A stretch of DNA of 64,000 bases from Lachnospiraceae bacterium (GCA_029054245.1 JAIDFQ010000005.1:104158-168157); one strand, 5' to 3'; positions 26,496 to 36,318 are shown, counted from the stretch's first letter. The notes: a model not told the origin generated them from the sequence alone. Made by a program: numbers and translations.

Positions 26496-26500
26496 TCTAA

Positions 26501-27019
26501 GTGGCAAGTTTAATGGAAAACCTGATCGAAGTCTTAGACCTGGAAAGCCAGGAATACGAAAACTTGCTGGAACTATCCATGAAGAAAACACCGGTCATTG
26601 TAGCCGGAAATTTAGAAGAATTAGCCAAAATCACGGATGAAGAACAAAACGTTGTTAGTGGGATTAACCGTCTTGAACAAAAAAGACGGGAAGTTTTTTC
26701 CGATATCGCCAACGTAATTAACAAGGATGTTGACACGCTTATGCTTAAGGATCTGGTCGAAATGATAAAGTCGAGACCGGAAGAGCAGCAGAAACTGGCT
26801 AGAGTACACGACAGATTGAGTACCGCCGTCCATGAGGTGAAGCGGGTGAACGGGCAGAACAGGATTCTGATCCAGAACGCTTTAGAGATGGTGGAGTTCG
26901 ATATGAACATGCTGCAGTCTATGAAGGCAGCCCCCGAAACAGCAAACTATAATAAGGGAGCCTATAATACAGGAGACCATATGGGAGCAGGCGGGGCTGG
27001 CTTTGATGCAAAGCAGTAA
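26501..27019 (+). CDS. flgN: Flagellar export chaperone FlgN
   Basis: A 172-residue helical protein that binds the hook-filament junction proteins FlgK and FlgL before export. The GTG at 26501 follows GAGG by 7 nt; ATG 26513 is the other choice. Long amphipathic helices fill residues 1-140 (LIEVLDLESQEYENLLELS, EELAKITDEEQNVVSGI). The last 30 residues are Gly/Ala/Asn rich and probably disordered. The gene lies 5 nt from flgM and just before the two flgK genes, the usual FlgN setting. Confidence 0.85.
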   Translation: MASLMENLIEVLDLESQEYENLLELSMKKTPVIVAGNLEELAKITDEEQNVVSGINRLEQKRREVFSDIANVINKDVDTLMLKDLVEMIKSRPEEQQKLARVHDRLSTAVHEVKRVNGQNRILIQNALEMVEFDMNMLQSMKAAPETANYNKGAYNTGDHMGAGGAGFDAKQ

Positions 27020-27046
27020 TCCTTGCGAAAATTATGAGGTGATGAT

Positions 27047-28663
27047 ATGTCTTTATTTGGAAGTTTATATGTTGGTGTAAGTGGATTACAGATGGGGCAG
27101 AATGCGCTTAATACGACGGCGCACAATATGTCAAATATGGATACGGTCGGGTATACCAGGCAGCAGGTGCAGCAGGGAACCCGTTTCTATAATACCCTTT
27201 CTACTTCGGCGTCTGCTGTTTCTTATCAGCAGGTCGGTCTCGGAGTCAATTATTCTCAGGTAAAACAAGTCAGAGATTATTTCCTTGATAGAACATACCG
27301 CAGAGAGTCCGGGAGAAGCGCATTTTATGATGTGTCTTTATCGGCGGTTGAGGAAATTGAAAATCTTTTTCAGGAACTGGAAGGTGAAGCCTTTGCAGAT
27401 TCCATAGAAAATTTATGGGGTTCCGTACAGGACTTGGCAAGAGATCCTGGGAATGCTGTAAATCAGGGCGTTTTTGTACAAAGATGCTATGAATTTTTGA
27501 CACGCGGTCAGGCGGTATATCAGGGGCTTTGTGAATATCAGGATAAACTGAATTATAAGATCAGCGAACAGGTCAAGACAATTAACGCTTATGGAAAGCG
27601 TATTGCCGAATTGAATATGGAAATCATGAAAATCGAAGGCGGAAAGATTGAAAAGGCCAACGATTTGAAGGATGAAAGGAACCAGCTGATCGATGAGTTA
27701 TCCGCAATGGGATATATAGACTGCCGGACAGATGTAGATGGGAATGTATTGATTAAGTTTGAAGGCAAAGATTTTGTTAAGATGGATTCGGCCAATGAAA
27801 TCTGTCTTTACACAGATGAAGCAACCGGCTTCTATACACCTTATTGGAAGCAGCTTGCAGAGACAAAGGTAGTGAACGGAGTTGAAACGGTAGATATCAA
27901 AGGCGCTGAGCTCTTTAATATGAAACAGACGATTTCTACCGATACAAATACAGACATCGGCGGACTTAAATCCATGCTTTTTGCAAGGGGGAACAAGCGC
28001 GCGACCTTTAAGGATTTAGAGGATGCCGATACTTATGACAGGGATATTTCCCAGTCTATCATCATGAATGTACAGGCTGAGTTTGACAGACTGATGCATG
28101 ACGTTACGACGGGAATCAATAAGATTCTGAAAGAGGCAGCTGATGCGGCAACAGCAAAGAATCCTGATTCCACCTATATGAGGGATGAAAAAGGCAATCC
28201 ATTTACGATATTCAATACGCAGACGGGAGAAACAGATGATGATGCCTTTACGGTAGAAAATATAATCATCAATGGTGAAGTGAAACAGGCACCCTCCCTG
28301 CTGGGATTCAAAAAAGAGGATGGCCAGATCGATCAGGAGACGGCAGATGCGCTCAAAAATCTTTTTACCGAGGAGACGCATACTTTAAATCCGAATGTGA
28401 AGACCACAACAAATTATATTAATTTCTACAATAATCTGGTTTCGCAGGTGGCAACGACTGGGGATGTCTTATACGGCATTAGTGAAAATCAGCAGATTAC
28501 TGTGGACAACACAGCTGCCGCAAGAGAACAGATTCTGGGGGTTTCCTCCGATGAAGAGCTGAGCAATATGATTATGTTCCAGAATGCCTATAACGCAGCC
28601 AGCCGTTACATCAATGTAATCAGCGAGCTGATGGAACACGTTATCAATACATTAGGAAGCTGA
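27047..28663 (+). CDS. flgK: Hook-associated protein 1 FlgK, copy 1
   Basis: A 538-residue axial protein that joins hook to filament. The N terminus SLFGSLYVGVSGLQMGQNALNTT with HNMSNMDTVGYTRQQV is the rod/hook N-terminal domain shared by FlgK, FlgE and FlgG. The C terminus (LGVSSDEELSNMIMFQNAYNAASRYINVISELMEHVINTLG) is the matching coiled-coil end. It is exported without a signal peptide via the flagellar type III system, with FlgN as chaperone. It is followed 18 nt later by a second, longer FlgK, which is unusual. Confidence 0.9.
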   Translation: MSLFGSLYVGVSGLQMGQNALNTTAHNMSNMDTVGYTRQQVQQGTRFYNTLSTSASAVSYQQVGLGVNYSQVKQVRDYFLDRTYRRESGRSAFYDVSLSAVEEIENLFQELEGEAFADSIENLWGSVQDLARDPGNAVNQGVFVQRCYEFLTRGQAVYQGLCEYQDKLNYKISEQVKTINAYGKRIAELNMEIMKIEGGKIEKANDLKDERNQLIDELSAMGYIDCRTDVDGNVLIKFEGKDFVKMDSANEICLYTDEATGFYTPYWKQLAETKVVNGVETVDIKGAELFNMKQTISTDTNTDIGGLKSMLFARGNKRATFKDLEDADTYDRDISQSIIMNVQAEFDRLMHDVTTGINKILKEAADAATAKNPDSTYMRDEKGNPFTIFNTQTGETDDDAFTVENIIINGEVKQAPSLLGFKKEDGQIDQETADALKNLFTEETHTLNPNVKTTTNYINFYNNLVSQVATTGDVLYGISENQQITVDNTAAAREQILGVSSDEELSNMIMFQNAYNAASRYINVISELMEHVINTLGS

Positions 28664-28680
28664 GAAAGGAAGTGAAGTAA

Positions 28681-30513
28681 ATGCCATCACAATTTTTTGG
28701 ATTATATATAGCAGGTTCAGGGCTTCGGGCATCCAACGCGGCTTTGAATACAACAGCAAACAATATCGCTAATTCACAGACCACAGGATACAGTCGGCAG
28801 CAGGTGACCCAGCAGGCGAATCTTGCACTAAGGACGTTTACCACCTATGGATGTGCAGGAGCTGGTGTGGACACCATTGCAATCGAACGTGTCAGAGACA
28901 CTTTCTATGACATGAGATACTGGGATAACCAGAGCAAGTATGGTGAATATACAGTGAAGCAGTATTACATGAGAACATTGGAAGATTATCTGGATGATGA
29001 CAGCACCAGCGGATTTAAGACCATATTCAATCAATTTAGCGCGGCACTGCAGTCTGTTACAACAAATGCCAGCAGTGAGGCTTCCAAGAAGCAGTTCATC
29101 GCATCAGCCAAAGCGCTTACCGATTATTTTAATAACATGTATGGAAATCTGCAGGAGCTGCAGAAGGATATCAATCTGGAGATTAAGCAATGTGTAGATC
29201 AGATCAATTCTATCTCACAGAAAATTGCAACCTTAAATAAGCAGATTAACGTAGTTGAACTTTCCGGCGCATCGGCTAATGAGCTGCGCGACCAGAGAGA
29301 CCTTCTGATTGATGAATTATCAGAATATGTGGATGTTGAGGTTGAGGAAATGCCTATCGTGGATGTATATCATCCTGAGAGAGAAACCGGGGGACATCGG
29401 TATCTGGTGCGTATTGCCGGAGGACAGCCGTTGGTAGATGGAAATTCCTATAATACATTGTCTTATGTTGCGCGGACCGAAAGTGAAAAGATCAACCAGA
29501 GCGATGCCGATGGCATGTACCGCATTATGTGGGCAAACGGAAATGAATTTAGTCTGCAAAACGCCGCTATGGGCGGAAAGCTGAAAGGACTTGCACAGCT
29601 GCGGGATGGCAACAATGGCGCTAACTTTAAAGGTGTGGTTGATTCTGTGGATGCAGGCAATCATAAAGTGTCTATTACAGTGGATTCACAGTCTTTGAAA
29701 GATATGAAAGGATGTACGCTGTCTTCTACTGGCGGTGAGATTAACATTGGCAACACGCTTTATTACTATACTGGCTGGGAGTTTGATGGAGTAGATACTT
29801 ACACATTTACTTTAGATGATAATAGACTTCCCCAGATTGATGCAGGTAAGGTTGGAAAGGATGTCAAAGTATCGGCAGAAGTGAAGTACCAGGGAATTCC
29901 GTACTACATGCAGCAGATGAATGAATGGATTCGCGGTTTTGCGGAAGCTGTAAATAACATATTTACACAAGGTGTAGACGCAAACGGCAATCAGGGATGT
30001 ATTTTCTTTACAGGATTTGACGGAACAGGAAAAGAATATACAGCTGATGACTTTGTGGCGGCAGGAACGCCGGGTGTGGCAGGTGCAAATGGTTATTATG
30101 AACTGACAGCGGGGAACTTTGCAATTAATTCAGCGCTCCTTGCGGATGCGAATCTTCTGGGAACCAGAAGCAGCGCGGACGTGGGCGTTGAGGAATGCGG
30201 GCAAATTAAGGAACTGATTTCTATGCTGACCAGTAAAGATAAATTCAGCTTCAGGAACGGAACCGCAGGGCAGATGCTGGAGATGCTTCTATCCGATATG
30301 GCATTAAATGCCAGCAATGCGAATACTTTCTACAATACCTATAATGGACTTAGGAATAGCATTGATAATCAGAGAAATTCAATTTCTGGTGTGGATGAAG
30401 ATGAGGAAGCAGTGAGCCTTGTAAAATTCCAGAATTCCTATACTTTAGCATCCAAGATGATACAGACATTGACAGAAGTTTATGACCAGCTGATTTTACG
30501 TACCGGCGTTTAA
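28681..30513 (+). CDS. flgK: Hook-associated protein 1 FlgK, copy 2
   Basis: A 610-residue FlgK homologue. The N terminus (SQFFGLYIAGSGLRASNAALNTT, NNIANSQTTGYSRQQV) is closer to the standard FlgK start than copy 1, and the C terminus reads SGVDEDEEAVSLVKFQNSYTLASKMIQTLTEVYDQLI. The middle domain differs from copy 1 in length and sequence, with a beta-rich insert near residues 230-420. The two proteins could form a mixed junction ring, or one may serve a different filament. AAGGAAG lies upstream of the ATG. Confidence 0.9.
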   Translation: MPSQFFGLYIAGSGLRASNAALNTTANNIANSQTTGYSRQQVTQQANLALRTFTTYGCAGAGVDTIAIERVRDTFYDMRYWDNQSKYGEYTVKQYYMRTLEDYLDDDSTSGFKTIFNQFSAALQSVTTNASSEASKKQFIASAKALTDYFNNMYGNLQELQKDINLEIKQCVDQINSISQKIATLNKQINVVELSGASANELRDQRDLLIDELSEYVDVEVEEMPIVDVYHPERETGGHRYLVRIAGGQPLVDGNSYNTLSYVARTESEKINQSDADGMYRIMWANGNEFSLQNAAMGGKLKGLAQLRDGNNGANFKGVVDSVDAGNHKVSITVDSQSLKDMKGCTLSSTGGEINIGNTLYYYTGWEFDGVDTYTFTLDDNRLPQIDAGKVGKDVKVSAEVKYQGIPYYMQQMNEWIRGFAEAVNNIFTQGVDANGNQGCIFFTGFDGTGKEYTADDFVAAGTPGVAGANGYYELTAGNFAINSALLADANLLGTRSSADVGVEECGQIKELISMLTSKDKFSFRNGTAGQMLEMLLSDMALNASNANTFYNTYNGLRNSIDNQRNSISGVDEDEEAVSLVKFQNSYTLASKMIQTLTEVYDQLILRTGV

Positions 30514-30527
30514 GGAGGGCAACAGGC

Positions 30528-32087
30528 ATGAGAATGACCAATAAGATTATGCAGAATAATTCCCTGTATAATATCAATAATAATAAAATACTGCAGAATA
30601 AGCTTAGCACCATGATGTCAACTGAAAAGAAGATTACCAGACCTTCTGACGACCCGATCATTGCAATCCGTGCATTGCGTCTTAGAACCAGCGTTACGGA
30701 GCTGACGCAGTTTTATGAGAAAAATGCGCCGGACGCAGAGAGCTGGCTGGATGTTACTGGCAAGTCTCTGATAACGATAACGGAAGTGTTCAACAGCATG
30801 ATTACGCAGGCAAACAAAGGAGCCAACAAGGACTTAGGACCTGAGGATCTGGAGATCATTATAGAGCAGCTTGATTCCCTTAAGAATGAATATTATTCTA
30901 CAGGAAATGTGGACTATGCCGGAAGATATATTTTTACAGGATATCGTACAGACACTACCATGTCATTCACCAAAGAGGTGGAGGAACAGCCGGACGGTTA
31001 TCCAAGCTACCAGATTACGGAGCAAAATACGATTAAGGATTTTGACACGGTTAATGTTACAGACATAGGCAACTTAGAAGGACTCAATAAAAGCAATTAT
31101 CAAGATGCAAACTACAGTAATGTGGTAGAGCAGGATGTACACAATGCCGATGTTCATAGGTTGCGTCTTTCTTACGATGATCTGGTTGGACAGAAAGATT
31201 TGACGACAGATCTGGTGATTGATGTTGCTGGGACGCAAAAGCAGGTAAAGACAGTGCCGCTGTCTGAAGATCCTTATCTGAAGGTCATGAACGGTGATGA
31301 GGATATCGTCTTTATTCCCGAAACCGGAGAGGTTCTGTTCAGCGATAATGCTTACGAACAGCTTGAGAATGAGATAAGGGCAGCGGACGGTACAGATACA
31401 GAAATTAAATTTACGTATACCAAAAATCAGTGGAAGGACGGAGACCTTCGTCCCGAGCACTATTTTGCATGTACAGCGACTACCTTAAACGACGATAACA
31501 CAGAAAAGAAAGTCAATTACAACCAGGAATATCTGCTTAACCAAGGAAAGCGCCAGACCATCGAGTACGATGTTGGCTATAATCAGAAAATACAGGTCAA
31601 CACAACGGCTGATGAGGTGTTCAGCCACAATATGGACAGAGATATCGATGATTTAAAGCTTGCGCTTGCAGATTTAAAGGCGATGGATGCCACCTTAGAG
31701 GATATGGATGCGGTTCTTGATGACCTCGAGGAAGGCACAGCAGATTATAAGGATGTCAAGAAAAAATATGATGCAGCAAATAAGGCATACAGCTATCTGC
31801 GCGAAAAGGTTCACAAAATGTTTGAGAGAACCATTACCAAGGTGCAGGGGTATTTGGATGATACCAATGTTGCAATTACAGACAATGGAACTAGGAGTCA
31901 GCGTCTTTCCTTAATTAGTAATCGTCTTATGGATCAGAGAACGACTTTTAGGACGCTGCAGTCAGAAAATGAAGATGCAGACATTGCGGAGGTGGCTGTT
32001 CAACTTACCAGTACGGAGCTTACATACAATGCAGCTCTCATGGCAACTGGAAAGATCATGCAGACTTCCTTGATGAACTACATTTAA
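30528..32087 (+). CDS. flgL: Hook-associated protein 3 FlgL
   Basis: A 519-residue protein with AAGGAGG before its ATG. The N terminus MRMTNKIMQNNSLYNINNN and KKITRPSDDPIIAIRALRLRT match the flagellin-like D0/D1 end of FlgL. The C terminus (RTTFRTLQSENEDADIAEVAVQLTSTELTYNAALMATGKIMQTSLMNYI) is the paired helix. At 519 residues it is longer than many FlgL proteins, owing to a large central domain with acidic segments. It completes the hook-filament junction made with FlgK. Confidence 0.92.
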   Translation: MRMTNKIMQNNSLYNINNNKILQNKLSTMMSTEKKITRPSDDPIIAIRALRLRTSVTELTQFYEKNAPDAESWLDVTGKSLITITEVFNSMITQANKGANKDLGPEDLEIIIEQLDSLKNEYYSTGNVDYAGRYIFTGYRTDTTMSFTKEVEEQPDGYPSYQITEQNTIKDFDTVNVTDIGNLEGLNKSNYQDANYSNVVEQDVHNADVHRLRLSYDDLVGQKDLTTDLVIDVAGTQKQVKTVPLSEDPYLKVMNGDEDIVFIPETGEVLFSDNAYEQLENEIRAADGTDTEIKFTYTKNQWKDGDLRPEHYFACTATTLNDDNTEKKVNYNQEYLLNQGKRQTIEYDVGYNQKIQVNTTADEVFSHNMDRDIDDLKLALADLKAMDATLEDMDAVLDDLEEGTADYKDVKKKYDAANKAYSYLREKVHKMFERTITKVQGYLDDTNVAITDNGTRSQRLSLISNRLMDQRTTFRTLQSENEDADIAEVAVQLTSTELTYNAALMATGKIMQTSLMNYI

Positions 32088-32121
32088 AATGGGCGTGGCA
32101 TTACGCAGATAGGAGCGGGGT

Positions 32122-32577
32122 ATGAAAATTAGTACAAAAGCATTTGGGGAAATTGAAATAGCAGATGATAAGATTATTCATTTTCCGGCAGGAATTATCG
32201 GATTTCCTGAACTTGTAGACTTTGCGCTTATACATGATGAAGACAGAGGAATTGGTGCGATTCACTGGCTGCAGTCGGTACAGGAACCTGCGTTTGCAAT
32301 GCCTGTCATGGATCCGCTTCTGGTGAAGCTGGATTATAATCCAGAAGTGGACGATGAACTGCTCAAGCCGCTTGGAAAATTAGATCCAGCAGAAACGCTG
32401 GTGATGGTTACAGTCACAGTGCCAAGTGATCTTAAAAAGATGAGCGTCAATTTAAGAGGACCAATCATCATCAATGCGGTGGAAAAGAAAGCATGTCAGG
32501 TAATCATAGAGGGGGAAGGGTATCAGGTCAAGTTCCCTATTTATGATATTTTAAATGCAAAGAAAGCGGGTGAATAA
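32122..32577 (+). CDS. fliW: Flagellar assembly factor FliW
   Basis: A 151-residue protein. PAGIIGFPELVDFALIHDED and WLQSVQEPAFAMPVMDPLL are the hallmark FliW segments, and RGPIIINAVEKKACQVI closes the fold. FliW binds flagellin and, when free, binds CsrA and lifts its block on flagellin translation. Its stop codon touches the start of csrA, the classic fliW-csrA pairing. GGAGCGGGG precedes the ATG. Confidence 0.95.
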   Translation: MKISTKAFGEIEIADDKIIHFPAGIIGFPELVDFALIHDEDRGIGAIHWLQSVQEPAFAMPVMDPLLVKLDYNPEVDDELLKPLGKLDPAETLVMVTVTVPSDLKKMSVNLRGPIIINAVEKKACQVIIEGEGYQVKFPIYDILNAKKAGE

Positions 32578-32796
32578 ATGTTAGCTTTATCCAGAAAGAA
32601 AAACGAGGCCCTAATTATTAACAACAATATAGAAATCACAGTGCTTGAAATCAAGGGGGAGCAGGTAAAGCTGGGCATCAGCGCACCGAAGGAAGTTCCG
32701 GTTTATCGGAAAGAGGTTTATGTACAGATTCAGGAGGCAAATGAAGAGGCAGTCAGCATGGATGGAATGGAAGCTTTAAAGAATTTGCTTGGATAA
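32578..32796 (+). CDS. csrA: RNA-binding translational regulator CsrA
   Basis: A 72-residue CsrA. MLALSRKKNEALIINNNIEI is the N-terminal RNA-binding strand with its key arginine and GISAPKEVPVYRKEV is the second RNA-binding strand. It starts on the base after the fliW stop, so it is translationally coupled. In Gram-positive flagellates CsrA covers the flagellin Shine-Dalgarno site and is held off by FliW. The fliC leader in this window has GGA motifs that could be its target. Confidence 0.96.
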   Translation: MLALSRKKNEALIINNNIEITVLEIKGEQVKLGISAPKEVPVYRKEVYVQIQEANEEAVSMDGMEALKNLLG

Positions 32797-32813
32797 GATA
32801 AAATGTGAAATGA

Positions 32814-32850
32814 GAGTGTCTGTTTTTTACAAAAGCAGATGCTCTTTTTT
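32814..32850 (+). terminator. Rho-independent terminator after csrA
   Basis: GAGTGTCTG (32814-32822) pairs with CAGATGCTC (32836-32844), including two G-U pairs, and is followed by six T residues. It ends the flgM-to-csrA operon before the flaG promoter. Confidence 0.8.
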
Positions 32851-32872
32851 GTAAAAAAACCGGATTTTACTA

Positions 32873-32899
32873 TAAATTTTTCCGGTCATTTTCCGATAT
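32873..32899 (+). promoter_or_regulatory. Sigma-28 promoter of flaG-fliD-fliS-fliT
   Basis: TAAA (32873-32876), a 15-nt spacer and TCCGATAT (32892-32899) match the sigma-28 consensus except for the first base of the -10. flaG starts 64 nt downstream of the -10, behind GGAGGTGA. Confidence 0.82.
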
Positions 32900-32962
32900 A
32901 TACTTAAGAAGACAGGAAAACTCTATAGTTTTACAAATTTATATCACACGGAGGTGATTACA

Positions 32963-33409
32963 ATGGCAGTAGAACCATTAAGCAGTGCTATGACATATCA
33001 GGCACAGAACACTCAGCAGGTTAAGCCTGCGGCGAAACAAACGGTAGAGAACATGGATGTTGCTACACAGGAGCTTAACAATGTTTATGATGCGACAACT
33101 GTAAAGGTTGCAGAAGCTGGACGCAAAGAAGGACAGCAGAACAGCCAGAGTAATTCCGAAAATAGTCCTGCAAGAGAACAGCAGCAGGCTAGCACGGAAC
33201 AAATCAAGAAAGCAGTCGAAAATCTGAACAAGAATTTGTCTCACTCTGAGGCAGTTTTTGGAATCCATGAAGCTACCAACCGCGTTATGATCAAGATTGT
33301 TGACAAGGAATCCAAGGAAGTCATCAAGGAACTTCCACCGGAAAAGACCCTTGACATGATTGCGAAGGCGTGGGAGCTGGCAGGGCTTCTTGTGGATGAA
33401 AGAAGATAG
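32963..33409 (+). CDS. flaG: FlaG family flagellar protein
   Basis: A 148-residue protein; ATG 32963 has GGAGG upstream, and an in-frame GTG at 32954 overlaps it. The first 95 residues are polar and Gln/Asn rich, likely unfolded. Residues 95-145 (LNKNLSHSEAVFGIHEATNRVMIKIVDKESKEVIKELPPEKTLDM split over two strands) are the conserved FlaG core with the V-K-V-x-D-x-x-T/E-G-E-V-I-R-x-I-P pattern. FlaG influences filament length in several bacteria. It heads the fliD operon, the usual place. Confidence 0.85.
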   Translation: MAVEPLSSAMTYQAQNTQQVKPAAKQTVENMDVATQELNNVYDATTVKVAEAGRKEGQQNSQSNSENSPAREQQQASTEQIKKAVENLNKNLSHSEAVFGIHEATNRVMIKIVDKESKEVIKELPPEKTLDMIAKAWELAGLLVDERR

Positions 33410-33420
33410 GGGGTATCGAT

Positions 33421-35457
33421 ATGGCGATGCGTGTAACCGGAATGATGTCCGGACTGGATACAGAAAGTATCATTCAACAGCTTGTGGCTGCAAGGCAGAC
33501 CAAAGTTGACGATTTAAAAAAGAAACAGACCCAGCACGGCTGGAAGCAGGAAGCATGGAAAGATTTGAATGCGAAGATTTATAAGCTGTACAATGGATCG
33601 CTGAACAATCTTCAGTATACATCTTCCTTTGTAAAAAAGACGACCACTGTCTCTAACAGTAATCTGGTCAGTGTCATTACAAAGGACACAGCCATGGACA
33701 GTGTTCAGAGTCTTAAGATCAAGCAGCTTGCTAAAGCTGGTTATCTCACAGGCGGTAAAATTAAGGGAGCCGCTGGGCAAAAGCTAAGCAGTAGCAGTAA
33801 GGTTGCTGAAAGCCTTGGAATAGAGGCAGGCAGTACCTTTGAAGTAAACACCAATGGTAAGAAAACAGAGATTACGATTGATGAAAATACTACCATTAAT
33901 TCTTTGGTAAATCAGCTCAAAGCAGCAGGCGTTGGCGCCAATTTTGATGCTGGTCAGCAGCGTTTTTATATTGGTGCAAGTGATCTGGGAGAAGAGGCAG
34001 ACTTTACAATTATTGGATCCAATTCAAAGGGTACGGATGCTTTAGATAAGCTGGGCATCCTGCTTTATGATGAGAAGACAAAAGAGGCATATAAAGAATA
34101 TGCTACGATGTCTAATGATGACATAGTAAGTTTGAAGCAATCCAGAATTGATGCGCGTGTAGCGGCACTGGTTGCTGAAAGAGAGAGTCTTAACAAGAGC
34201 AATGATGAACTTACCGAAAAGTTGAAGGCATGTGCAGATGACTATAATCAGGCGTACGGTGAAGGCGGTACGTATGATCTTGAGGATGCAGGTAAGAGAA
34301 CTGCCCGTAAGACGGAGCTTGAGACTAAAATTTCAGCATTAGAAGCAAAGACAGAATTATCAGCAGAAGAACAGGCGGATTTGAATAAAGCCAAAGCAGA
34401 GATGACTTATATCAATGGCTACGAAGGAATCCAAGAAGACATCAAGAAAAATGATGACAGACTTGCTGAAATTGCTGTATCTGTAGATGCTGACGGCAAT
34501 GCAACTGCAGATTTGGAAGCCGAAATCGGTAAACAAGTGGATGATAAGATTGCTGAAGCAGTAAGGATTTATGCTGACTATGCTAATCTGGAAGGCACAG
34601 GCAGTGCAAGCAATAAGCAGGTGGGACAAAATTCTGTAATAGAATTGAATGGAGTGGAGTATTCCTCAGACAGCAACACCTTTGATATAAATGGACTTAC
34701 CATTACCTGCAACGGCACAACGGCAGAAAACGAATCGATTACGCTGAGCACCAAGAACGATACCAGTGGTATCTACAATATGATTAAGAACTTTATCACG
34801 GAGTACAGCGCACTCATCAACGAGATGGATAAACTGTACAATGCTGAATCGGCAAAAGGCTATGAGCCTCTTACTGATGACGAAAAGCAAGCAATGTCAG
34901 AATCCGAAATAGAGAAGTGGGAGTCAAAGATTAAAGAAAGTCTGTTAAGGAGAGACAGTACTTTAAGCACGGTATCCAGCGCAATGAAGGAAATTATGAT
35001 GTCTGGATTTGAAGTAAATGGAAAGAAGATGTACCTGTATGATTTCGGTATTGAAACCATGGGTTACTTCAATGCGGCTGAAAATGAGAAGAATGCATAC
35101 CATATCTACGGCGACGAAGATGATGACGCATTTAAGAACGAAACAAACAAGTTGATGGCAATGATTAATTCAGATCCTGACGCAGTTGTTGGTTTCTTTA
35201 CCCAGCTGTCACAGAAGTTGTATGGCAAGATGTTCGACATGATGAAAGGTACGGAGTTCAGCAGTGTCTACAAGGTATATGATGACAAGAAGATGAAGGA
35301 AGAGTATGATGATTATACCACCAAGATTGCTGAAGCTGAAAAGAAACTTCAGGAGTATGAAGACAAATGGTATAAGAAATTTGCTGCGATGGAAACTGCA
35401 ATGGCAAAGATGCAGTCTAATGCCAGCGCGGTAACAGCTTTATTAGGAGGCTCATGA
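33421..35457 (+). CDS. fliD: Flagellar filament cap FliD
   Basis: A 678-residue filament-capping protein. The N terminus (RVTGMMSGLDTESIIQQLV, then KQTQHGWKQEAWKDLNAKIYK) is the FliD coiled-coil and D1 start. The C terminus (MEETYDDYTTKIAEAEKKLQEYEDKWYKKFAAMETAMAKMQS-type helix, ending AVTALLGGS) is the paired coiled coil. In between lies a long Lys/Glu/Ala-rich helical insert around residues 215-380. FliD folds new flagellin at the tip. A second, divergent FliD-like gene lies at 45.2 kb. Confidence 0.94.
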   Translation: MAMRVTGMMSGLDTESIIQQLVAARQTKVDDLKKKQTQHGWKQEAWKDLNAKIYKLYNGSLNNLQYTSSFVKKTTTVSNSNLVSVITKDTAMDSVQSLKIKQLAKAGYLTGGKIKGAAGQKLSSSSKVAESLGIEAGSTFEVNTNGKKTEITIDENTTINSLVNQLKAAGVGANFDAGQQRFYIGASDLGEEADFTIIGSNSKGTDALDKLGILLYDEKTKEAYKEYATMSNDDIVSLKQSRIDARVAALVAERESLNKSNDELTEKLKACADDYNQAYGEGGTYDLEDAGKRTARKTELETKISALEAKTELSAEEQADLNKAKAEMTYINGYEGIQEDIKKNDDRLAEIAVSVDADGNATADLEAEIGKQVDDKIAEAVRIYADYANLEGTGSASNKQVGQNSVIELNGVEYSSDSNTFDINGLTITCNGTTAENESITLSTKNDTSGIYNMIKNFITEYSALINEMDKLYNAESAKGYEPLTDDEKQAMSESEIEKWESKIKESLLRRDSTLSTVSSAMKEIMMSGFEVNGKKMYLYDFGIETMGYFNAAENEKNAYHIYGDEDDDAFKNETNKLMAMINSDPDAVVGFFTQLSQKLYGKMFDMMKGTEFSSVYKVYDDKKMKEEYDDYTTKIAEAEKKLQEYEDKWYKKFAAMETAMAKMQSNASAVTALLGGS

Positions 35458-35458
35458 C

Positions 35459-35845
35459 ATGCCCTTACCCAATGCTTATGCACAGTATAATAACAGTAAA
35501 GTTTTAACGGCATCCCCGGCAGAATTGACGCTGATGCTGTATGAGGGAGCAATCAAATTCTGTAACATTGCAATTATTGCAATTGAAGAAAAAGATATCC
35601 CTAAGGCACATAATAATATTGTCAAGGTGCAGAAAATTATCGATCATTTAAGGGCAACATTGGATATGAAATATCCTGTTGCCAAAGAATTTGATAACAT
35701 ATACGCTTATCTTACGCATCGGCTTATAACTGCTAATGTGAAGAAAGATACAGAAATCTTAAATGAGATTTTAGAGCATCTGCGGTCTGTGCGTGATACA
35801 TGGAAAGAAGTCATGCGTATCGGCAGGGAGAAGGGGAGCGTATGA
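35459..35845 (+). CDS. fliS: Flagellin chaperone FliS
   Basis: A 128-residue helical protein. NAYAQYNNSKVLTASPAELTLMLYEGAIKF is the FliS signature that wraps the flagellin C terminus, and the last helix reads LRSVRDTWKEVMRIGRE. It begins one base after fliD and its stop overlaps the next start by four bases (ATGA), so fliD, fliS and fliT are translationally coupled. FliS prevents early assembly of flagellin in the cytoplasm. Confidence 0.95.
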   Translation: MPLPNAYAQYNNSKVLTASPAELTLMLYEGAIKFCNIAIIAIEEKDIPKAHNNIVKVQKIIDHLRATLDMKYPVAKEFDNIYAYLTHRLITANVKKDTEILNEILEHLRSVRDTWKEVMRIGREKGSV

Positions 35846-36318
35846 TTGAAAATTATCTGAATATACTGGAAGATAGTCTGAAAAAGAAGATAGATGTGCT
35901 TAAGCGTATCCAAGCGGCAAATGAAATCCAGACGACAATTTTAAAGAAAGAGCCGGTTGATTTGGAGGCATTTGACAAGACCGTGGACGAAAAGGATCTG
36001 TATATAGAGGAACTTACCAGCTTAGATGATGGATTTGAATCCCTGTATGAGAAGGTCAAGCAGGAGCTGGATGGAAATAGGTCAAGGTATGCAGAGCAGA
36101 TTAAGCGGATGCAGGGGCTTATAGCAGATATCACAGACAGAAGCGTTGCGATTCAGGCACAGGAAGCGCGCAACAAAGCATTGGTAGAAAACTGCTTTAA
36201 GGTGGAACGCCAGAATTTAGGAAAGTCCAGGAAAAATTCCAAGGCGGCGTATGGATATTATCAGAACATGAACAATAAGAATGTTCCCCAGTCGCATTTC
36301 ATGGATCAAAAAAAATAA
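35842..36318 (+). CDS. fliT: FliT-like flagellar chaperone
   Basis: A 158-residue helical protein; ATG 35842 overlaps the fliS stop, with AAGGGGAG upstream. The segment LNILEDSLKKKIDVLKRIQAANEIQ and the later helical coil with EEL...FESLYEKVKQEL are typical of FlgN/FliT export chaperones. Its place after fliS points to FliT, the FliD chaperone. The last 40 residues are Lys/Asn/Gln rich and likely flexible. Assignment rests on position and helical pattern more than on sequence identity. Confidence 0.7.
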   Translation: MIENYLNILEDSLKKKIDVLKRIQAANEIQTTILKKEPVDLEAFDKTVDEKDLYIEELTSLDDGFESLYEKVKQELDGNRSRYAEQIKRMQGLIADITDRSVAIQAQEARNKALVENCFKVERQNLGKSRKNSKAAYGYYQNMNNKNVPQSHFMDQKK

